A stretch of 64,000 nucleotides of DNA from Hyphomicrobiales bacterium (GTDB lineage: Bacteria; Pseudomonadota; Alphaproteobacteria; Rhizobiales; Rhizobiaceae), in contig UBKJ01000004.1 in NCBI GenBank assembly GCA_900465915.1, forward strand, positions 80,333 to 144,332, written 5' to 3'. Below the pieces are notes generated by a model that was given only the letters and a program-made list of their open reading frames with translations, made no database searches and was not told the origin of the DNA. The translations under genes and the position numbers were made by a program. Shown one piece after another: positions 28,996 to 37,947 of this stretch (positions are counted from its first letter, which is position 1; every line of letters starts with the position of its first letter).

Positions 28996-29013
28996 TTTCA
29001 CAAAACCGTGAAA
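28996..29013. promoter_or_regulatory. 18-bp inverted repeat upstream of luxR solo, candidate lux-type box
   Basis: tttcacaaaaccgtgaaa has perfect 6-bp arms (TTTCAC/GTGAAA) around six bases, 54 bases before the luxR start. A second palindrome ctttcatgaaag lies at 29061-29072. Size and position fit an autoregulatory site for a LuxR-type protein, but neither matches the classical lux box closely. The surrounding 28943-29151 is unusually A/T-rich and has no gene. Confidence 0.35.
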
Positions 29014-29151
29014 TACCTCTGATTGTTACCATGTTTCGCCGCCGCGCTCCATGAATATTGCTTTCATGAAAGGGCAATCGTTGCAGGAAACCCATATTTT
29101 ATGTTGATCGAATAAGATTATATTTAAAGTATAACTAATTTAGCTGCAAAG

Positions 29152-29175
29152 AAAAACCCCCGCGCGAGGCGGGGG
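29152..29175 (-). terminator. terminator of metH
   Basis: On the minus strand CCCCCGC, a five-base loop, GCGGGGG, then TTTTT. It follows the metH stop by 13 bases. Confidence 0.8.
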
Positions 29176-29187
29176 CTTTAAGGCTCA

Positions 29188-32100
29188 TCAGGCGGCGGCG
29201 TCCTCGGCCGCGCCCGGCATGTAGTTGAGGATCGGGCCGAGCCACCGCTCGACCTCCTCCACGTCCATGCCCTTGCGGCGGGCGTAGTCCTCGACCTGAT
29301 CGCGCTCGACCTTGGCGACGCCGAAATAATAGCTTTCCGGGTGGCCGATATAGAGGCCCGACACCGACGAGCCCGGCCACATGGCGTAGCTTTCCGTCAG
29401 CTCCACGCCGGTGGCGGCGGTGGCGTCGAGCAGGCGGAAGAGCGTGGTCTTTTCCGTATGGTCCGGCTGGGACGGGTAGCCCGGCGCGGGGCGGATGCCC
29501 TTATAGGGCTCGCCGATCAGCTCTTCCGGCGTATAGGCTTCGTCCGGCGCATAGCCCCAGAATTCCTTGCGCACACGCTCGTGCATCAGTTCGGCGAAGG
29601 CCTCGGCGAAGCGGTCGGCCAGCGCCTTGACCAGAATGGCCGAATAATCGTCGTTTGCGCGCTCGAAACGCTCGGCGATTGCCACCTCGCCGATGCCCGC
29701 CGTGACGACGAAGCCGCCGACATAGTCCTGCTTGCCGCTGTCGAGAGGCGCGACGAAATCCGACATCGCCACATTGGGCCGCCCGTCGCGCTTGCCGAGC
29801 TGCTGGCGCAGGGTGAAGAAGGTGGCCAGCTCCTCCCTGCGGCTTTCGTCGGTGAACAGGCGGATATCGTCGCCGACGCTGTTGGCCGGCCAGAAGCCGA
29901 CCACCGCCCTTGGCGTGAACCATTTCTCGTCGATGATCTTCTTGAGCATCGCCTGCGCGTCGGACCAGAGCTGGCGCGCGGCCTCGCCCTGCTTCTCGTC
30001 CTCGAGGATCGCCGGATAGCGGCCCTTCAGCTCCCAAGTCTGGAAGAAGGGCGTCCAGTCGATATAGCGGGCGAGTTCGCCGAGATCGTAATCCTCGAAC
30101 ACCTTCGTGCCCGTGAAGGCCGGCTTGACCGGCTCGAAGGCTTCCCAGTCCAGTTTCTGCGGATTGGCGCGGGCGCGGGCCAGCGGCAGGCGCTGCTTTT
30201 CCGCCTCGCTGCGGGCGTGGGCGGCGGCGACCTTGGCGTATTCGGCGCGCACACCGTCGATATAGGCCTGCTTGCCTTCCGGCGACAGCAGGTTCGACAC
30301 CACGCCGACGGCGCGGCTGGCGTCGATCACATAGACCGCCTGCCCGCGTTCGTAGCGCGGATGGATCTTCACCGCCGTATGCACGCGGCTGGTCGTCGCC
30401 CCGCCGATCAGGAGCGGAATGTCGAAGCCCTCGCGCTCCATTTCGGCCGCCACATGCGCCATCTCGTCCAGCGACGGGGTGATGAGGCCGGACAGGCCGA
30501 TAATATCCACCTTCTCGTCGCGCGCCGTCTGCAAGATCTTCTGCGACGGCACCATGACGCCGAGGTCGATGATCTCGTAATTGTTGCAGGCCAGAACCAC
30601 GCCGACGATGTTCTTGCCGATATCATGCACGTCGCCCTTGACGGTGGCCATCAGCACCTTGCCGGCGCTCTGGCGCTCGCCCGCGCCGCCGTTCAGGCGC
30701 TTCTCCTCCTCCATGTAAGGCAGGAGAACGGCCACGGCCTGCTTCATGACGCGGGCGGACTTGACCACCTGCGGCAGGAACATTTTTCCGGCCCCGAACA
30801 GGTCGCCGACCACGTTCATGCCGGCCATCAGCGGGCCTTCGATCACATGCAGCGGACGCTCGGCGGCGAGACGCGCCTCCTCGGTGTCGGCCTCGATATA
30901 TTCGGTGATCCCGTTGACCAGCGCGTGCTCCAACCGCTTCTCGACCGGCCATTCGCGCCAGGCGAGGTCCTGCACCCTGGCTTCCTTCGAGCCGGAATCG
31001 CGGAAACGCTCGGCGAGTTCCAGGAGCCGCTCGGTGGCGTCGGAACGTCGGTTGAGCACCACGTCCTCGCAGGCCTCGCGCAGTTCCGGGTCGATGGTGT
31101 CGTAGACGGCGAGCTGCCCGGCATTGACGATGCCCATGTCCATGCCCGCCTGAATGGCGTGGTAGAGGAACACGGCGTGCATCGCCTCGCGCACCGGCTC
31201 GTTGCCGCGAAACGAGAAGGAGAGGTTCGACACGCCGCCGGAAATATGCACATGCGGCAGGGTGCGGGTGATCTCAGCGGTCGCCTCGATGAAATCGACG
31301 CCGTAATTGTTGTGCTCGTCGATGCCGGTGGCGACCGCGAAGATGTTGGGATCGAAGATGATGTCTTCCGGCGCGATGCCCGCCTTTTCGGTCAGGAGCT
31401 TGTAGGCGCGCGCGCAGATGTCGATCTTGCGCTGTTTGGTGTCGGCCTGTCCGGTCTCGTCGAAGGCCATCACCACCACCGCCGCGCCATAGGCGCGCAC
31501 GAGGCTCGCGTGATGCAGGAAGGCGTCCTCGCCTTCCTTGAGCGAGATGGAGTTGACCACCGGCTTGCCCTGCACGCATTTGAGGCCGGCCTCGATCACC
31601 TCCCATTTGGAACTGTCGATCATGATCGGCACGCGGGCGATGTCCGGCTCGGCGGCGACGAGGTTCAGGAACTCGACCATCGCCTTTTCGGAATCGATCA
31701 GGCCTTCGTCCATGTTGATGTCGATGATCTGCGCGCCGTTGGCGACCTGATCGCGCGCCACGTCGAGGGCGGCGGCGAAATCGCCGGCCTTGATCAGCTT
31801 GCGGAAGCGGGCCGAGCCGGTGACGTTGGTGCGCTCGCCGACATTGACGAAGGGAATGTCCTTGGTCAGCGTGAAGGGCTCCAGCCCCGACAGGCGCATC
31901 AGCGGCGCGGCCTTTCCGGGCTTGCGCGGCGGGTGCTTCGCCACGGCTTCGGCGATGGCGCGGATATGCTCCGGCGTCGAGCCGCAGCAGCCGCCGACCA
32001 CATTGACCAGACCATCGCGGGCGAAGCCCTCGATCTGCCCGGCCATGGCCTCGGGCGACTCGTCATACTGGCCGAATTCGTTGGGCAGGCCGGCGTTGGG

Positions 32101-32964
32101 ATAGGCGCAGATGAAGGTGTCGGCGACGGTGGCCAGCTCGTCCAGATGGGCGCGCATGGCGTTCGCGCCGAGCGCGCAGTTGAGCCCGACGGTGAAAGGC
32201 TTGGCGTGGCGCAGCGAATACCAGAAGGCGGTCGGCGTCTGGCCCGACAGGGTGCGGCCGGACAGGTCGGTGATGGTGCCGGAGATCATCACCGGCAGGC
32301 GGACGCCCTTCTCCGCGAAAACTTCCTCGGAGGCGAAGACCGCCGCCTTGGCGTTGAGCGTGTCGAAGATGGTCTCGATCAGGATGATGTCGGAGCCGCC
32401 GTCCATCAGGCCCCTGATCTGCTCTGCATAGGCGATGCGGAGATCGTCGAAGGTGACGGCGCGGAAGCCCGGATTGTTGACGTCGGGCGACAGCGAGGCG
32501 GTGCGGTTGGTCGGCCCCAGCGCGCCGGCGACGAAGCGGCGGCGGCCGTCCTTCTGCTGGGCGCGGAGCACGGCGCGGCGGGCGAGGCGCGCGCCGTCGC
32601 GGTTCAGTTCGTAGACCATCTCCTCCATGCCGTAATCGGCCTGCGCGATTGTCGTGGAGGAGAAGGTGTTGGTTTCGAGAATGTCCGCGCCGGCCATGGC
32701 GTAGGCGTAGTGGATTTCCTCGATGGCCTTGGGCTGGGTCAGGGTTAGAAGGTCGTTGTTGCCCTGAAGCTGGCAGTCGCAGGCGGCGAAGCGGTCGCCG
32801 CGGAAATGATCCTCGTGGAAGCCGAGCCCCTGGATCTGCGTGCCCATGGCGCCGTCGAGGATCAGGATGCGCTCGCGCGCGGCCACGGTCAGCGCGGCCA
32901 GCACTTCGGAGCCGTCGGGCCGCGCCGCCGGCGCGCCGAAAAGATCGTCGAGGGAAGACGCCAT
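29188..32964 (-). CDS. metH: cobalamin-dependent methionine synthase
   Basis: Transfers methyl from 5-methyltetrahydrofolate to homocysteine via cobalamin; 1258 residues, full length. Modules in order: homocysteine-binding barrel ([11 protein letters not shown] near residue 35, zinc cysteines in [10 protein letters not shown]); pterin-binding barrel ([22 protein letters not shown]); B12-binding module ([35 protein letters not shown]); and the S-adenosylmethionine reactivation domain ([12 protein letters not shown]). The ATG at 32964 replaces a longer in-frame reading to 33036. A 24-bp dyad upstream is a likely operator. Confidence 0.97.
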   Translation of the reverse strand: MASSLDDLFGAPAARPDGSEVLAALTVAARERILILDGAMGTQIQGLGFHEDHFRGDRFAACDCQLQGNNDLLTLTQPKAIEEIHYAYAMAGADILETNTFSSTTIAQADYGMEEMVYELNRDGARLARRAVLRAQQKDGRRRFVAGALGPTNRTASLSPDVNNPGFRAVTFDDLRIAYAEQIRGLMDGGSDIILIETIFDTLNAKAAVFASEEVFAEKGVRLPVMISGTITDLSGRTLSGQTPTAFWYSLRHAKPFTVGLNCALGANAMRAHLDELATVADTFICAYPNAGLPNEFGQYDESPEAMAGQIEGFARDGLVNVVGGCCGSTPEHIRAIAEAVAKHPPRKPGKAAPLMRLSGLEPFTLTKDIPFVNVGERTNVTGSARFRKLIKAGDFAAALDVARDQVANGAQIIDINMDEGLIDSEKAMVEFLNLVAAEPDIARVPIMIDSSKWEVIEAGLKCVQGKPVVNSISLKEGEDAFLHHASLVRAYGAAVVVMAFDETGQADTKQRKIDICARAYKLLTEKAGIAPEDIIFDPNIFAVATGIDEHNNYGVDFIEATAEITRTLPHVHISGGVSNLSFSFRGNEPVREAMHAVFLYHAIQAGMDMGIVNAGQLAVYDTIDPELREACEDVVLNRRSDATERLLELAERFRDSGSKEARVQDLAWREWPVEKRLEHALVNGITEYIEADTEEARLAAERPLHVIEGPLMAGMNVVGDLFGAGKMFLPQVVKSARVMKQAVAVLLPYMEEEKRLNGGAGERQSAGKVLMATVKGDVHDIGKNIVGVVLACNNYEIIDLGVMVPSQKILQTARDEKVDIIGLSGLITPSLDEMAHVAAEMEREGFDIPLLIGGATTSRVHTAVKIHPRYERGQAVYVIDASRAVGVVSNLLSPEGKQAYIDGVRAEYAKVAAAHARSEAEKQRLPLARARANPQKLDWEAFEPVKPAFTGTKVFEDYDLGELARYIDWTPFFQTWELKGRYPAILEDEKQGEAARQLWSDAQAMLKKIIDEKWFTPRAVVGFWPANSVGDDIRLFTDESRREELATFFTLRQQLGKRDGRPNVAMSDFVAPLDSGKQDYVGGFVVTAGIGEVAIAERFERANDDYSAILVKALADRFAEAFAELMHERVRKEFWGYAPDEAYTPEELIGEPYKGIRPAPGYPSQPDHTEKTTLFRLLDATAATGVELTESYAMWPGSSVSGLYIGHPESYYFGVAKVERDQVEDYARRKGMDVEEVERWLGPILNYMPGAAEDAAA

Positions 32965-33066
32965 GGGGATATCGCCTTTATTCTGTCGCCGGCCGTCCGG
33001 GGCGAAAGCGCCGCCCGCGTCCTCGCCGGAACACATCCATAGGAATGATTACGAGAGGCCGTTTAA

Positions 33067-33090
33067 TGACATAAACATATCTTTATGTCA
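33067..33090. promoter_or_regulatory. 24-bp inverted repeat upstream of metH, candidate SahR-type operator
   Basis: tgacataaacatatctttat followed by gtca: perfect 9-bp arms TGACATAAA/TTTATGTCA around CATATC, about 100 bases before the metH start. A/T-rich palindromes of this kind are described for the ArsR-family SAH-responsive regulator SahR of methionine genes in Proteobacteria; that assignment is from memory and should be tested. No SAM riboswitch is visible. Confidence 0.5.
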
Positions 33091-33130
33091 AATCCGAAGC
33101 CTCGATTTCGCCGGGCCGCGAACGCACGCG

Positions 33131-33158
33131 AAAAAGCCCCGGAGCGGGCGCTCCGAGG
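33131..33158 (-). terminator. terminator downstream of the small membrane protein gene
   Basis: Read on the minus strand: CCTCGGAGC, loop GCCC, GCTCCGGGG (9 pairs, one G-U), then CTTTTT. It separates the 81-residue protein gene from metH. Confidence 0.75.
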
Positions 33159-33185
33159 CCGCCGTGACGGGGCTGCGCCCGGATG

Positions 33186-33431
33186 TCAGGTGACGTAGGC
33201 GCCGATCGAGGCCGCCACCAGCCCGATGGCGACGGCGATCATCACGCCATAGACGCGCGGCTTGTCGAACAGGACGGCGAAAGCGGAAAACCAGCCGACC
33301 ACCGCCGCGCCGAGCGCAAAGAGAAAACCGGGTTTGTCGCCGTGGTAGAGATTGGCCGCCATCAGCCCGCCGATGATCAGCGCGCCGAAAACGATCATCA
33401 GTCCCGTGGCGTATCGCTCGTAATCGTCCAT
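33186..33431 (-). CDS. small integral membrane protein of unknown function
   Basis: 81 residues, MDDYERYATGLMIVFGALII at the start, with three hydrophobic segments (about residues 9-28, 33-53 and 58-80) and little soluble sequence. The ATG at 33431 is preceded by GAGGA at six bases; an ATG at 33437 would add two residues. I do not recognise a family. It is a single gene closed by a terminator, divergent from ogt. Confidence 0.65.
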   Translation of the reverse strand: MDDYERYATGLMIVFGALIIGGLMAANLYHGDKPGFLFALGAAVVGWFSAFAVLFDKPRVYGVMIAVAIGLVAASIGAYVT

Positions 33432-33642
33432 CTGCATTCCTCGATTCCGGTTCCGTGACAACACGCCGGAAGCATTCAACCACTCGGTCGGCCGGGGCGA
33501 CGGGACCATCCGCCGCGTCGCCCCGCGCCGATCCCCGCCACACAATCACTATTCGGACCGATCTTCAACCGTCTCGCGGCGCCATCGGCGCTATTTCTCG
33601 CGCGGCGCGGCGCGGGAGGCGGATTTATGTTAGAATCCCGCG

Positions 33643-34215
33643 ATGGAATCATCCGGCCTCGTCTTTTTTGAAACTCCGGTCGGGCTGTGCGGCCTCGCAT
33701 GGCGCGGCGCGCGCATCGTCGGCGTGGAGCTGGGCGACGGCGACGCCAGGGAGACGCGGCATCGGCTGCGGGCGCGTTTTCCGGGCGCGGAGGAGCGGGA
33801 AAACCCGGCTTTCGTGGCGGACGCGGTCGCAAGGGTCCGGGCGCTGCTGTCGGGCGAGGACCCGGATTTCAGCACCACGCCGCTCGATTTCGACGGCGTT
33901 CCCGACCTCAACCGCAAGGTCTACGCCATCATCTCGGAGCTCAGACCGGGCGAGACCACCACCTATGGCGCGATCGCGCGGCGGCTGGGCGACGTCAGCC
34001 TGTCGCAGGCGGTGGGTCATGCGCTGGGCAAGAACCCGTTTCCGATCATCGTGCCCTGCCATCGCGTGCTGGGGGCCAACGGCAAGGTGGGCGGGTTTTC
34101 CGCCGCCGGCGGCACGGCGACCAAGCTGAAGCTGCTCAATATCGAGCGGGCGCGCCTTTCGCCCGAGCCGGACCTGTTCGGCGGCCTGCCCTTGCAGGAG
34201 CGGCCGGCGGATTAG
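33643..34215 (+). CDS. ogt: methylated-DNA--protein-cysteine methyltransferase
   Basis: Suicide repair protein that removes alkyl groups from O6-alkylguanine; 190 residues. The active-site motif IIVPCHRVLG is intact with the acceptor Cys near residue 146, and the helix-turn-helix part is GETTTYGAIARRLGD with ASN-hinge equivalent QAVGHALGKNPFP. No N-terminal Ada domain, so this is a stand-alone enzyme. The gene stands alone; a repeat-like sequence follows its stop. Confidence 0.93.
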   Translation: MESSGLVFFETPVGLCGLAWRGARIVGVELGDGDARETRHRLRARFPGAEERENPAFVADAVARVRALLSGEDPDFSTTPLDFDGVPDLNRKVYAIISELRPGETTTYGAIARRLGDVSLSQAVGHALGKNPFPIIVPCHRVLGANGKVGGFSAAGGTATKLKLLNIERARLSPEPDLFGGLPLQERPAD

Positions 34216-34275
34216 AGCATTTTGCAGCCAAACGGAAACGTTTGGCGTCGCATAAATGCAGCGGAAACAAATAGA
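34214..34275. repeat. short relative of the dispersed intergenic repeat
   Basis: tagagcattttgcagccaaa then cggaaacgtttggcgtcgca begins like the repeat at 7403-7473 (tagagcattt) and contains the hairpin gccaaacg-gaaa-cgtttggc. It lies between the convergent genes ogt and the Dabb-protein gene and may act as a terminator. Confidence 0.45.
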
Positions 34276-34286
34276 TATAACCCCGA

Positions 34287-34580
34287 TTACCGCTTATCGG
34301 TCTTCACGTCGGCCGAGAAGCGCAATTCCCGCATCGGGCGGACATGCTGCGTGGTGGCGTCATAGGTCGGATGCGCCTTGAAGGCGAAGAAGGCTTCCTC
34401 GTCTTTGAACTCGGAATAGACGACCAGATCGATGTCGTTGCCCATCGGATCGACCTTGAGATTGGGCAGGACCTCGAACAGATCGGCGTGCGGTATGGTT
34501 CCCAGCCGCTCCAGCCCTTTGCGGACCGTCTCGATGTCGTGGCCTTCCTTGACGCTGAAAAATACGATGTGCCGGATCAC
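34287..34580 (-). CDS. Dabb (stress-responsive A/B barrel) family protein
   Basis: 97 residues, one ferredoxin-like dimeric alpha-beta barrel (Dabb) domain: MIRHIVFFSVKEGHD at the start, DLVVYSEFKDEEAFFAFKAHP in the middle and HPTYDATTQHVRPM towards the end, all typical. Members are often small stress-linked or unassigned proteins; no substrate can be inferred. A single gene. Confidence 0.85.
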   Translation of the reverse strand: MIRHIVFFSVKEGHDIETVRKGLERLGTIPHADLFEVLPNLKVDPMGNDIDLVVYSEFKDEEAFFAFKAHPTYDATTQHVRPMRELRFSADVKTDKR

Positions 34581-34671
34581 GTCCCGTCTCCAAAAATCAA
34601 CGGGCCGTGTCTAACGCATCGAAGCGCAAGGCGAAACAGCAAATTTCCGACAGAGCGGCTCCGGCAGGATG

Positions 34672-35190
34672 CTAGCCCGCCTTCACCCGTCGCCAGGCGT
34701 AGCCGCCCTTCTCCGGCACGGAGCCGCGGCCGGGCTGGTAATAGCCGGGCGTGTCGACGAGCCGGTTTTCGCCGAGCCGCTCCAGCGCCACCGCGTTCGA
34801 GACCTGCAAGGTGTCGAAGCCGGCGCGCAGCATCAGCGCCGCCTGATCGATCAGCACGTCGCCCACGGCGCGCAATTCGCCCGTAAAGCCGGCGCGGCAC
34901 AGGATTTCGGCCTTGGAATAGGAGCGGCCGTCGTTGAAGGCCGGAAATTGCAGCGCGATCAAAGCGAGGCTGTCGAGATGATCGAGCAGCGGCTCGATCT
35001 TCTCGCCCGGCGCGACCGTCACGCCGATGCGGCGGTTGGCGGCGCGGCGGCGCTCCTCGCCCAGCTCCAGCCACACGGCGAGCGGCAGGATGACGGCCGC
35101 GCCGTCGCCGCTGGAGTCGAGGTCTTCGGCCAGAACGAACTCGTCCTCGCGAAAGCCTTGCTGGGACCAGAGTCTGGTGGCGTCGGTCAT
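34672..35190 (-). CDS. DUF934 family protein of the sulfite-reduction operon
   Basis: 172 residues. DUF934 proteins are found almost always beside cysH/cysI; their role in sulfite reduction is not settled. Conserved features seen are VAPGEKIEPLLDHLDSLALI, FPAFNDGRSYSKAEILC and the C-terminal YYQPGRGSVPEK. The ATG at 35190 follows GGGGA and overlaps the cysH stop by four bases; the in-frame reading to 35253 is inside cysH. Last gene of the five-gene operon. Confidence 0.88.
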   Translation of the reverse strand: MTDATRLWSQQGFREDEFVLAEDLDSSGDGAAVILPLAVWLELGEERRRAANRRIGVTVAPGEKIEPLLDHLDSLALIALQFPAFNDGRSYSKAEILCRAGFTGELRAVGDVLIDQAALMLRAGFDTLQVSNAVALERLGENRLVDTPGYYQPGRGSVPEKGGYAWRRVKAG

Positions 35191-35936
35191 TTGCGTTCCC
35201 CGATTTCGAGATTTTTCAGGCTGTCGGCCACACCCGACAGGTGGATGCCGCATTCGGTCTTTTCCGAGCCGGCCCAGCGCCCGGCGCGCTGGTCCTCGCC
35301 CGCGGCGACGGGCCGCGTGCAGGGCATGCAGCCGATCGAGCGGTAGTTCTGCGCGGTCAGCGGATGCGGCGGCAGGTCGTGCCTTTTCACATAGGCGGCG
35401 AGGTCTTCCGAGCGCCAGCGCGCCAGCGGGTTGACGCGGATGCGCGGGCCGACCGATTCGAACACCGGCAGGCCGAGCCGCGTCGCGGCCTGAAACTGCT
35501 TGCGCCCCGTCATCCAGGCACGAAACGGCGCGACCGCGCGCGCCATCGGCTCGACCTTGCGGATGAAGCAGCAGCGGTCCTTGTCGGTCATGGCCAGCGC
35601 GCCGAACGGGTCTTCCGCCTTCACCGTTTCTTCGACCGGCAGGATGTCGCGCACGTCGGTCAGGCCCAGCCGGTCGACCAGATCGGCGCGGTAATCGAGC
35701 GTGGCGCGGAAATGCTTGCCCGTGTCGAGGAACAGCACCGGCGTCGTCGGGTCGACCTCGGCGATCATATGCAAAAGCACCGCCGATTCCGCGCCGAAGG
35801 AGGAGACCGCCGCGATCTCGCCCGGAAAGAGTTCGCGCACGGCCAGCTCCACCACGGCTTCCGGGCCGGCTGCGCCGTGGCTCGCCTCCCAGAGCCGCGC
35901 GGTGGCCGCGGCGCGTTCCTCCGCGTCAGGCAGCAC
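35187..35936 (-). CDS. cysH: APS reductase (assimilatory adenylylsulfate reductase)
   Basis: Reduces adenylylsulfate to sulfite with thioredoxin; 249 residues. It has the iron-sulfur cysteines of the APS-type enzyme (DRCCFIRK and GCMPC) and the C-terminal catalytic ECGIH, so it should use APS rather than PAPS. The PP-loop-like segment is SFGAESAVLLHM. The best start is GTG at 35936, eleven bases inside cysI, with AGGTGA in front. It connects the CysDNC output to the sulfite reductase next to it. Confidence 0.93.
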   Translation of the reverse strand: MLPDAEERAAATARLWEASHGAAGPEAVVELAVRELFPGEIAAVSSFGAESAVLLHMIAEVDPTTPVLFLDTGKHFRATLDYRADLVDRLGLTDVRDILPVEETVKAEDPFGALAMTDKDRCCFIRKVEPMARAVAPFRAWMTGRKQFQAATRLGLPVFESVGPRIRVNPLARWRSEDLAAYVKRHDLPPHPLTAQNYRSIGCMPCTRPVAAGEDQRAGRWAGSEKTECGIHLSGVADSLKNLEIGERK

Positions 35937-37596
35937 GGCTCACCTCGCCATAGAGGGCGTGCTTGAACGGCTCCATGCCGAGGCGGCGATAGGCGGCCAG
36001 AAACGTCTCGTCGCGGTTCTCGCGCAGGCGCAGATAGGTGTCGACGATGGTCTCGATGGCGTCCACCACCTCCTCCGAGGAGAAGCCGCGCCCGGTGATC
36101 TCGCCGATGGCGGCCTGCTCGTCGCCCGAGCCGCCGAGCGTGATCTGGTACAGTTCCTCACCCTTCTTCTCGACGCCGAGAATGCCGATATGGCCGACAT
36201 GATGATGGCCGCAGGCGTTGATGCAGCCGGAAATCTTGATCTTGAGATCGCCGATCTCCAGTTGCCGCGACTGGTCGCCGAAGCGCTCGGAAATGCGCTG
36301 CGCCACGGGAATCGAGCGGGCGTTGGCCAGCGCGCAATAATCGAGGCCGGGGCAGGCGATGATGTCGGTGATGAGGCCGGCGTTGGGCGTCACCAGCGCC
36401 TGCTCGCGCAGGAGCGCATAGACTTCCGGCAAGTCGGCCTTGGCCACATGCGGCAGGACGAGGTTCTGCTCGTGGCTGACGCGGATTTCGTCGAAGCCGT
36501 ATCGCTCGGCGATGTCGGCCACGGCCTCCATCTGCTCGGCGCTGGCGTCGCCCGGAACGCCGCCGATGGGCTTGAGCGAAATGGTGACCACCGCGTAGTC
36601 GGGATGCTTGTGCGCGGTGACGTTGCGCGACAGGAAATCGGCGAAGGCGGGATCGGCCTTCTGCGCCGCCGCCACCGCCGCCCAGCCCTCGGGACGCTCG
36701 GCGAGGTCGGGCATGCGGAAATAGCGGTCGATGGCGTCGATATCGTCCTGCGGCAGCTTCAGTTCGCCGTAGCGGATCTGCTCCCATTCGGCGTCGATCT
36801 CGCGCACCAGCGGCTCGACGCCGGTCTCGTGAACCAGAATCTTGATGCGCGCCTTGTATTTGTTGTCGCGGCGGCCGTAGAGATTGTAGACGCGGACGAT
36901 GGCCGTCACATAGGTCAGCATGTCTTCGACGGGGAGGAAGTCGCGGATTTTCTTGGCCACCATCGGCGTACGGCCCTGACCGCCGCCGATATAGACGGCG
37001 AGGCCCAGCTCGCCCGCCTCGTTCTTCTTCAGTTGCAGGCCGATATCGTGCACCTGGATGGCGGCGCGGTCGTGCTCGGAGCCGACGATGGCGATCTTGA
37101 ACTTGCGCGGCAGATAGGAGAATTCCGGGTGCAGCGACGACCATTGCCGCAGGATTTCGGCATAGGGGCGCGGATCGGCGACCTCGTCGGCAGCCGCGCC
37201 CGCGAAATGGTCGGCGGTGACGTTGCGGATGCAGTTGCCCGAGGTCTGGATGGCGTGCATCTCGACTTCCGCCAGCTCCTCCAGAATGCGCGGCACGTCC
37301 TTCAGCGCCGGCCAGTTGTACTGTATGTTCTGGCGGGTGGTGAAATGGCCGAAGCCGCGGTCATAGGTCCGCGCGATATGGCCGAGCTTGCGCAACTGCC
37401 GGCCCGACAGCGTGCCGTAGGGCACCGCCACGCGCAGCATATAGGCGTGGAGCTGGAGATAGACGCCGTTCATCAGCCGGAGCGGCTTGAACTGGTCTTC
37501 CGTCAGTTCGCCGGAAAGGCGGCGCGCGACCTGATCCGTGAACTGGGCGACGCGGGCGGCGACGAAATCGCGGTCGAACTCATCATAGCGGTACAT
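35926..37596 (-). CDS. cysI: ferredoxin-type nitrite/sulfite reductase
   Basis: Siroheme/4Fe-4S enzyme reducing sulfite to sulfide; 556 residues. Two ferrodoxin-like half domains with HFTTRQNIQYNWP near residue 84 and the cofactor cysteines CPGLDYC and SGCINACGHHH. No CysJ flavoprotein is nearby, so electrons probably come from ferredoxin, as for NirA-like enzymes in rhizobia. Preceded by cysG, which makes its siroheme, and the DUF2849 gene. Confidence 0.93.
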   Translation of the reverse strand: MYRYDEFDRDFVAARVAQFTDQVARRLSGELTEDQFKPLRLMNGVYLQLHAYMLRVAVPYGTLSGRQLRKLGHIARTYDRGFGHFTTRQNIQYNWPALKDVPRILEELAEVEMHAIQTSGNCIRNVTADHFAGAAADEVADPRPYAEILRQWSSLHPEFSYLPRKFKIAIVGSEHDRAAIQVHDIGLQLKKNEAGELGLAVYIGGGQGRTPMVAKKIRDFLPVEDMLTYVTAIVRVYNLYGRRDNKYKARIKILVHETGVEPLVREIDAEWEQIRYGELKLPQDDIDAIDRYFRMPDLAERPEGWAAVAAAQKADPAFADFLSRNVTAHKHPDYAVVTISLKPIGGVPGDASAEQMEAVADIAERYGFDEIRVSHEQNLVLPHVAKADLPEVYALLREQALVTPNAGLITDIIACPGLDYCALANARSIPVAQRISERFGDQSRQLEIGDLKIKISGCINACGHHHVGHIGILGVEKKGEELYQITLGGSGDEQAAIGEITGRGFSSEEVVDAIETIVDTYLRLRENRDETFLAAYRRLGMEPFKHALYGEVSRAA

Positions 37597-37620
37597 GGGC
37601 CGTTTCCGTATTCGCGGGGA

Positions 37621-37929
37621 TCAGGAGGCGCGCTTGAGCGCCGGCGCGGGCGAGCCGAGCGTTTCGATGGTGGGGCCGGAGAGCCGGATGCGCTCGCGCA
37701 GGCGGATGGGATAGAGCCCCTCGTCGCGCTCCTCGACGTCGATGACGTTGACGTCGACCACCAGATTGGCGCGCGCCGCCACCTTGCCGGCTTCCTCGAG
37801 CGCCGCCACCGCCTCGGCGTGGCGGGCGACCAGCGCGCCGTCGATGGTCTCGCGCCATGCGCCGTCGGCGGCGAGCCACACCGCCTGCCCGTCGATCAGC
37901 CGGTTCGCCGTCAGAATTTTCACAACCAT
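37621..37929 (-). CDS. DUF2849 family protein
   Basis: 102 residues, small soluble protein of DUF2849, a family found between cysG and cysI in alphaproteobacteria. The start MVVKILTANRLIDGQAVWL is typical. The ATG at 37929 has GGAG eight bases before it; a GTG at 37938 would add three residues. The function is unknown; operon position suggests a role in siroheme or sulfite-reductase function. Confidence 0.85.
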   Translation of the reverse strand: MVVKILTANRLIDGQAVWLAADGAWRETIDGALVARHAEAVAALEEAGKVAARANLVVDVNVIDVEERDEGLYPIRLRERIRLSGPTIETLGSPAPALKRAS

Positions 37930-37947
37930 TATCCGCACTCCACAAAA

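Noticed and set aside
29341..32748. A 1135-codon open frame on the plus strand opposite metH (similar long ones at 90-1517, 10246-12669, 25014-27041 and 35701-39567)
   Set aside because: They are antisense to clear genes, have low-complexity Arg/Ala/Gly/His composition and no family features; long antisense frames are expected in high-GC DNA.
32965..33183. SAM-type riboswitch upstream of metH
   Set aside because: No conserved SAM-I or SAM-II blocks are seen; the strong dyad there fits a protein operator better.
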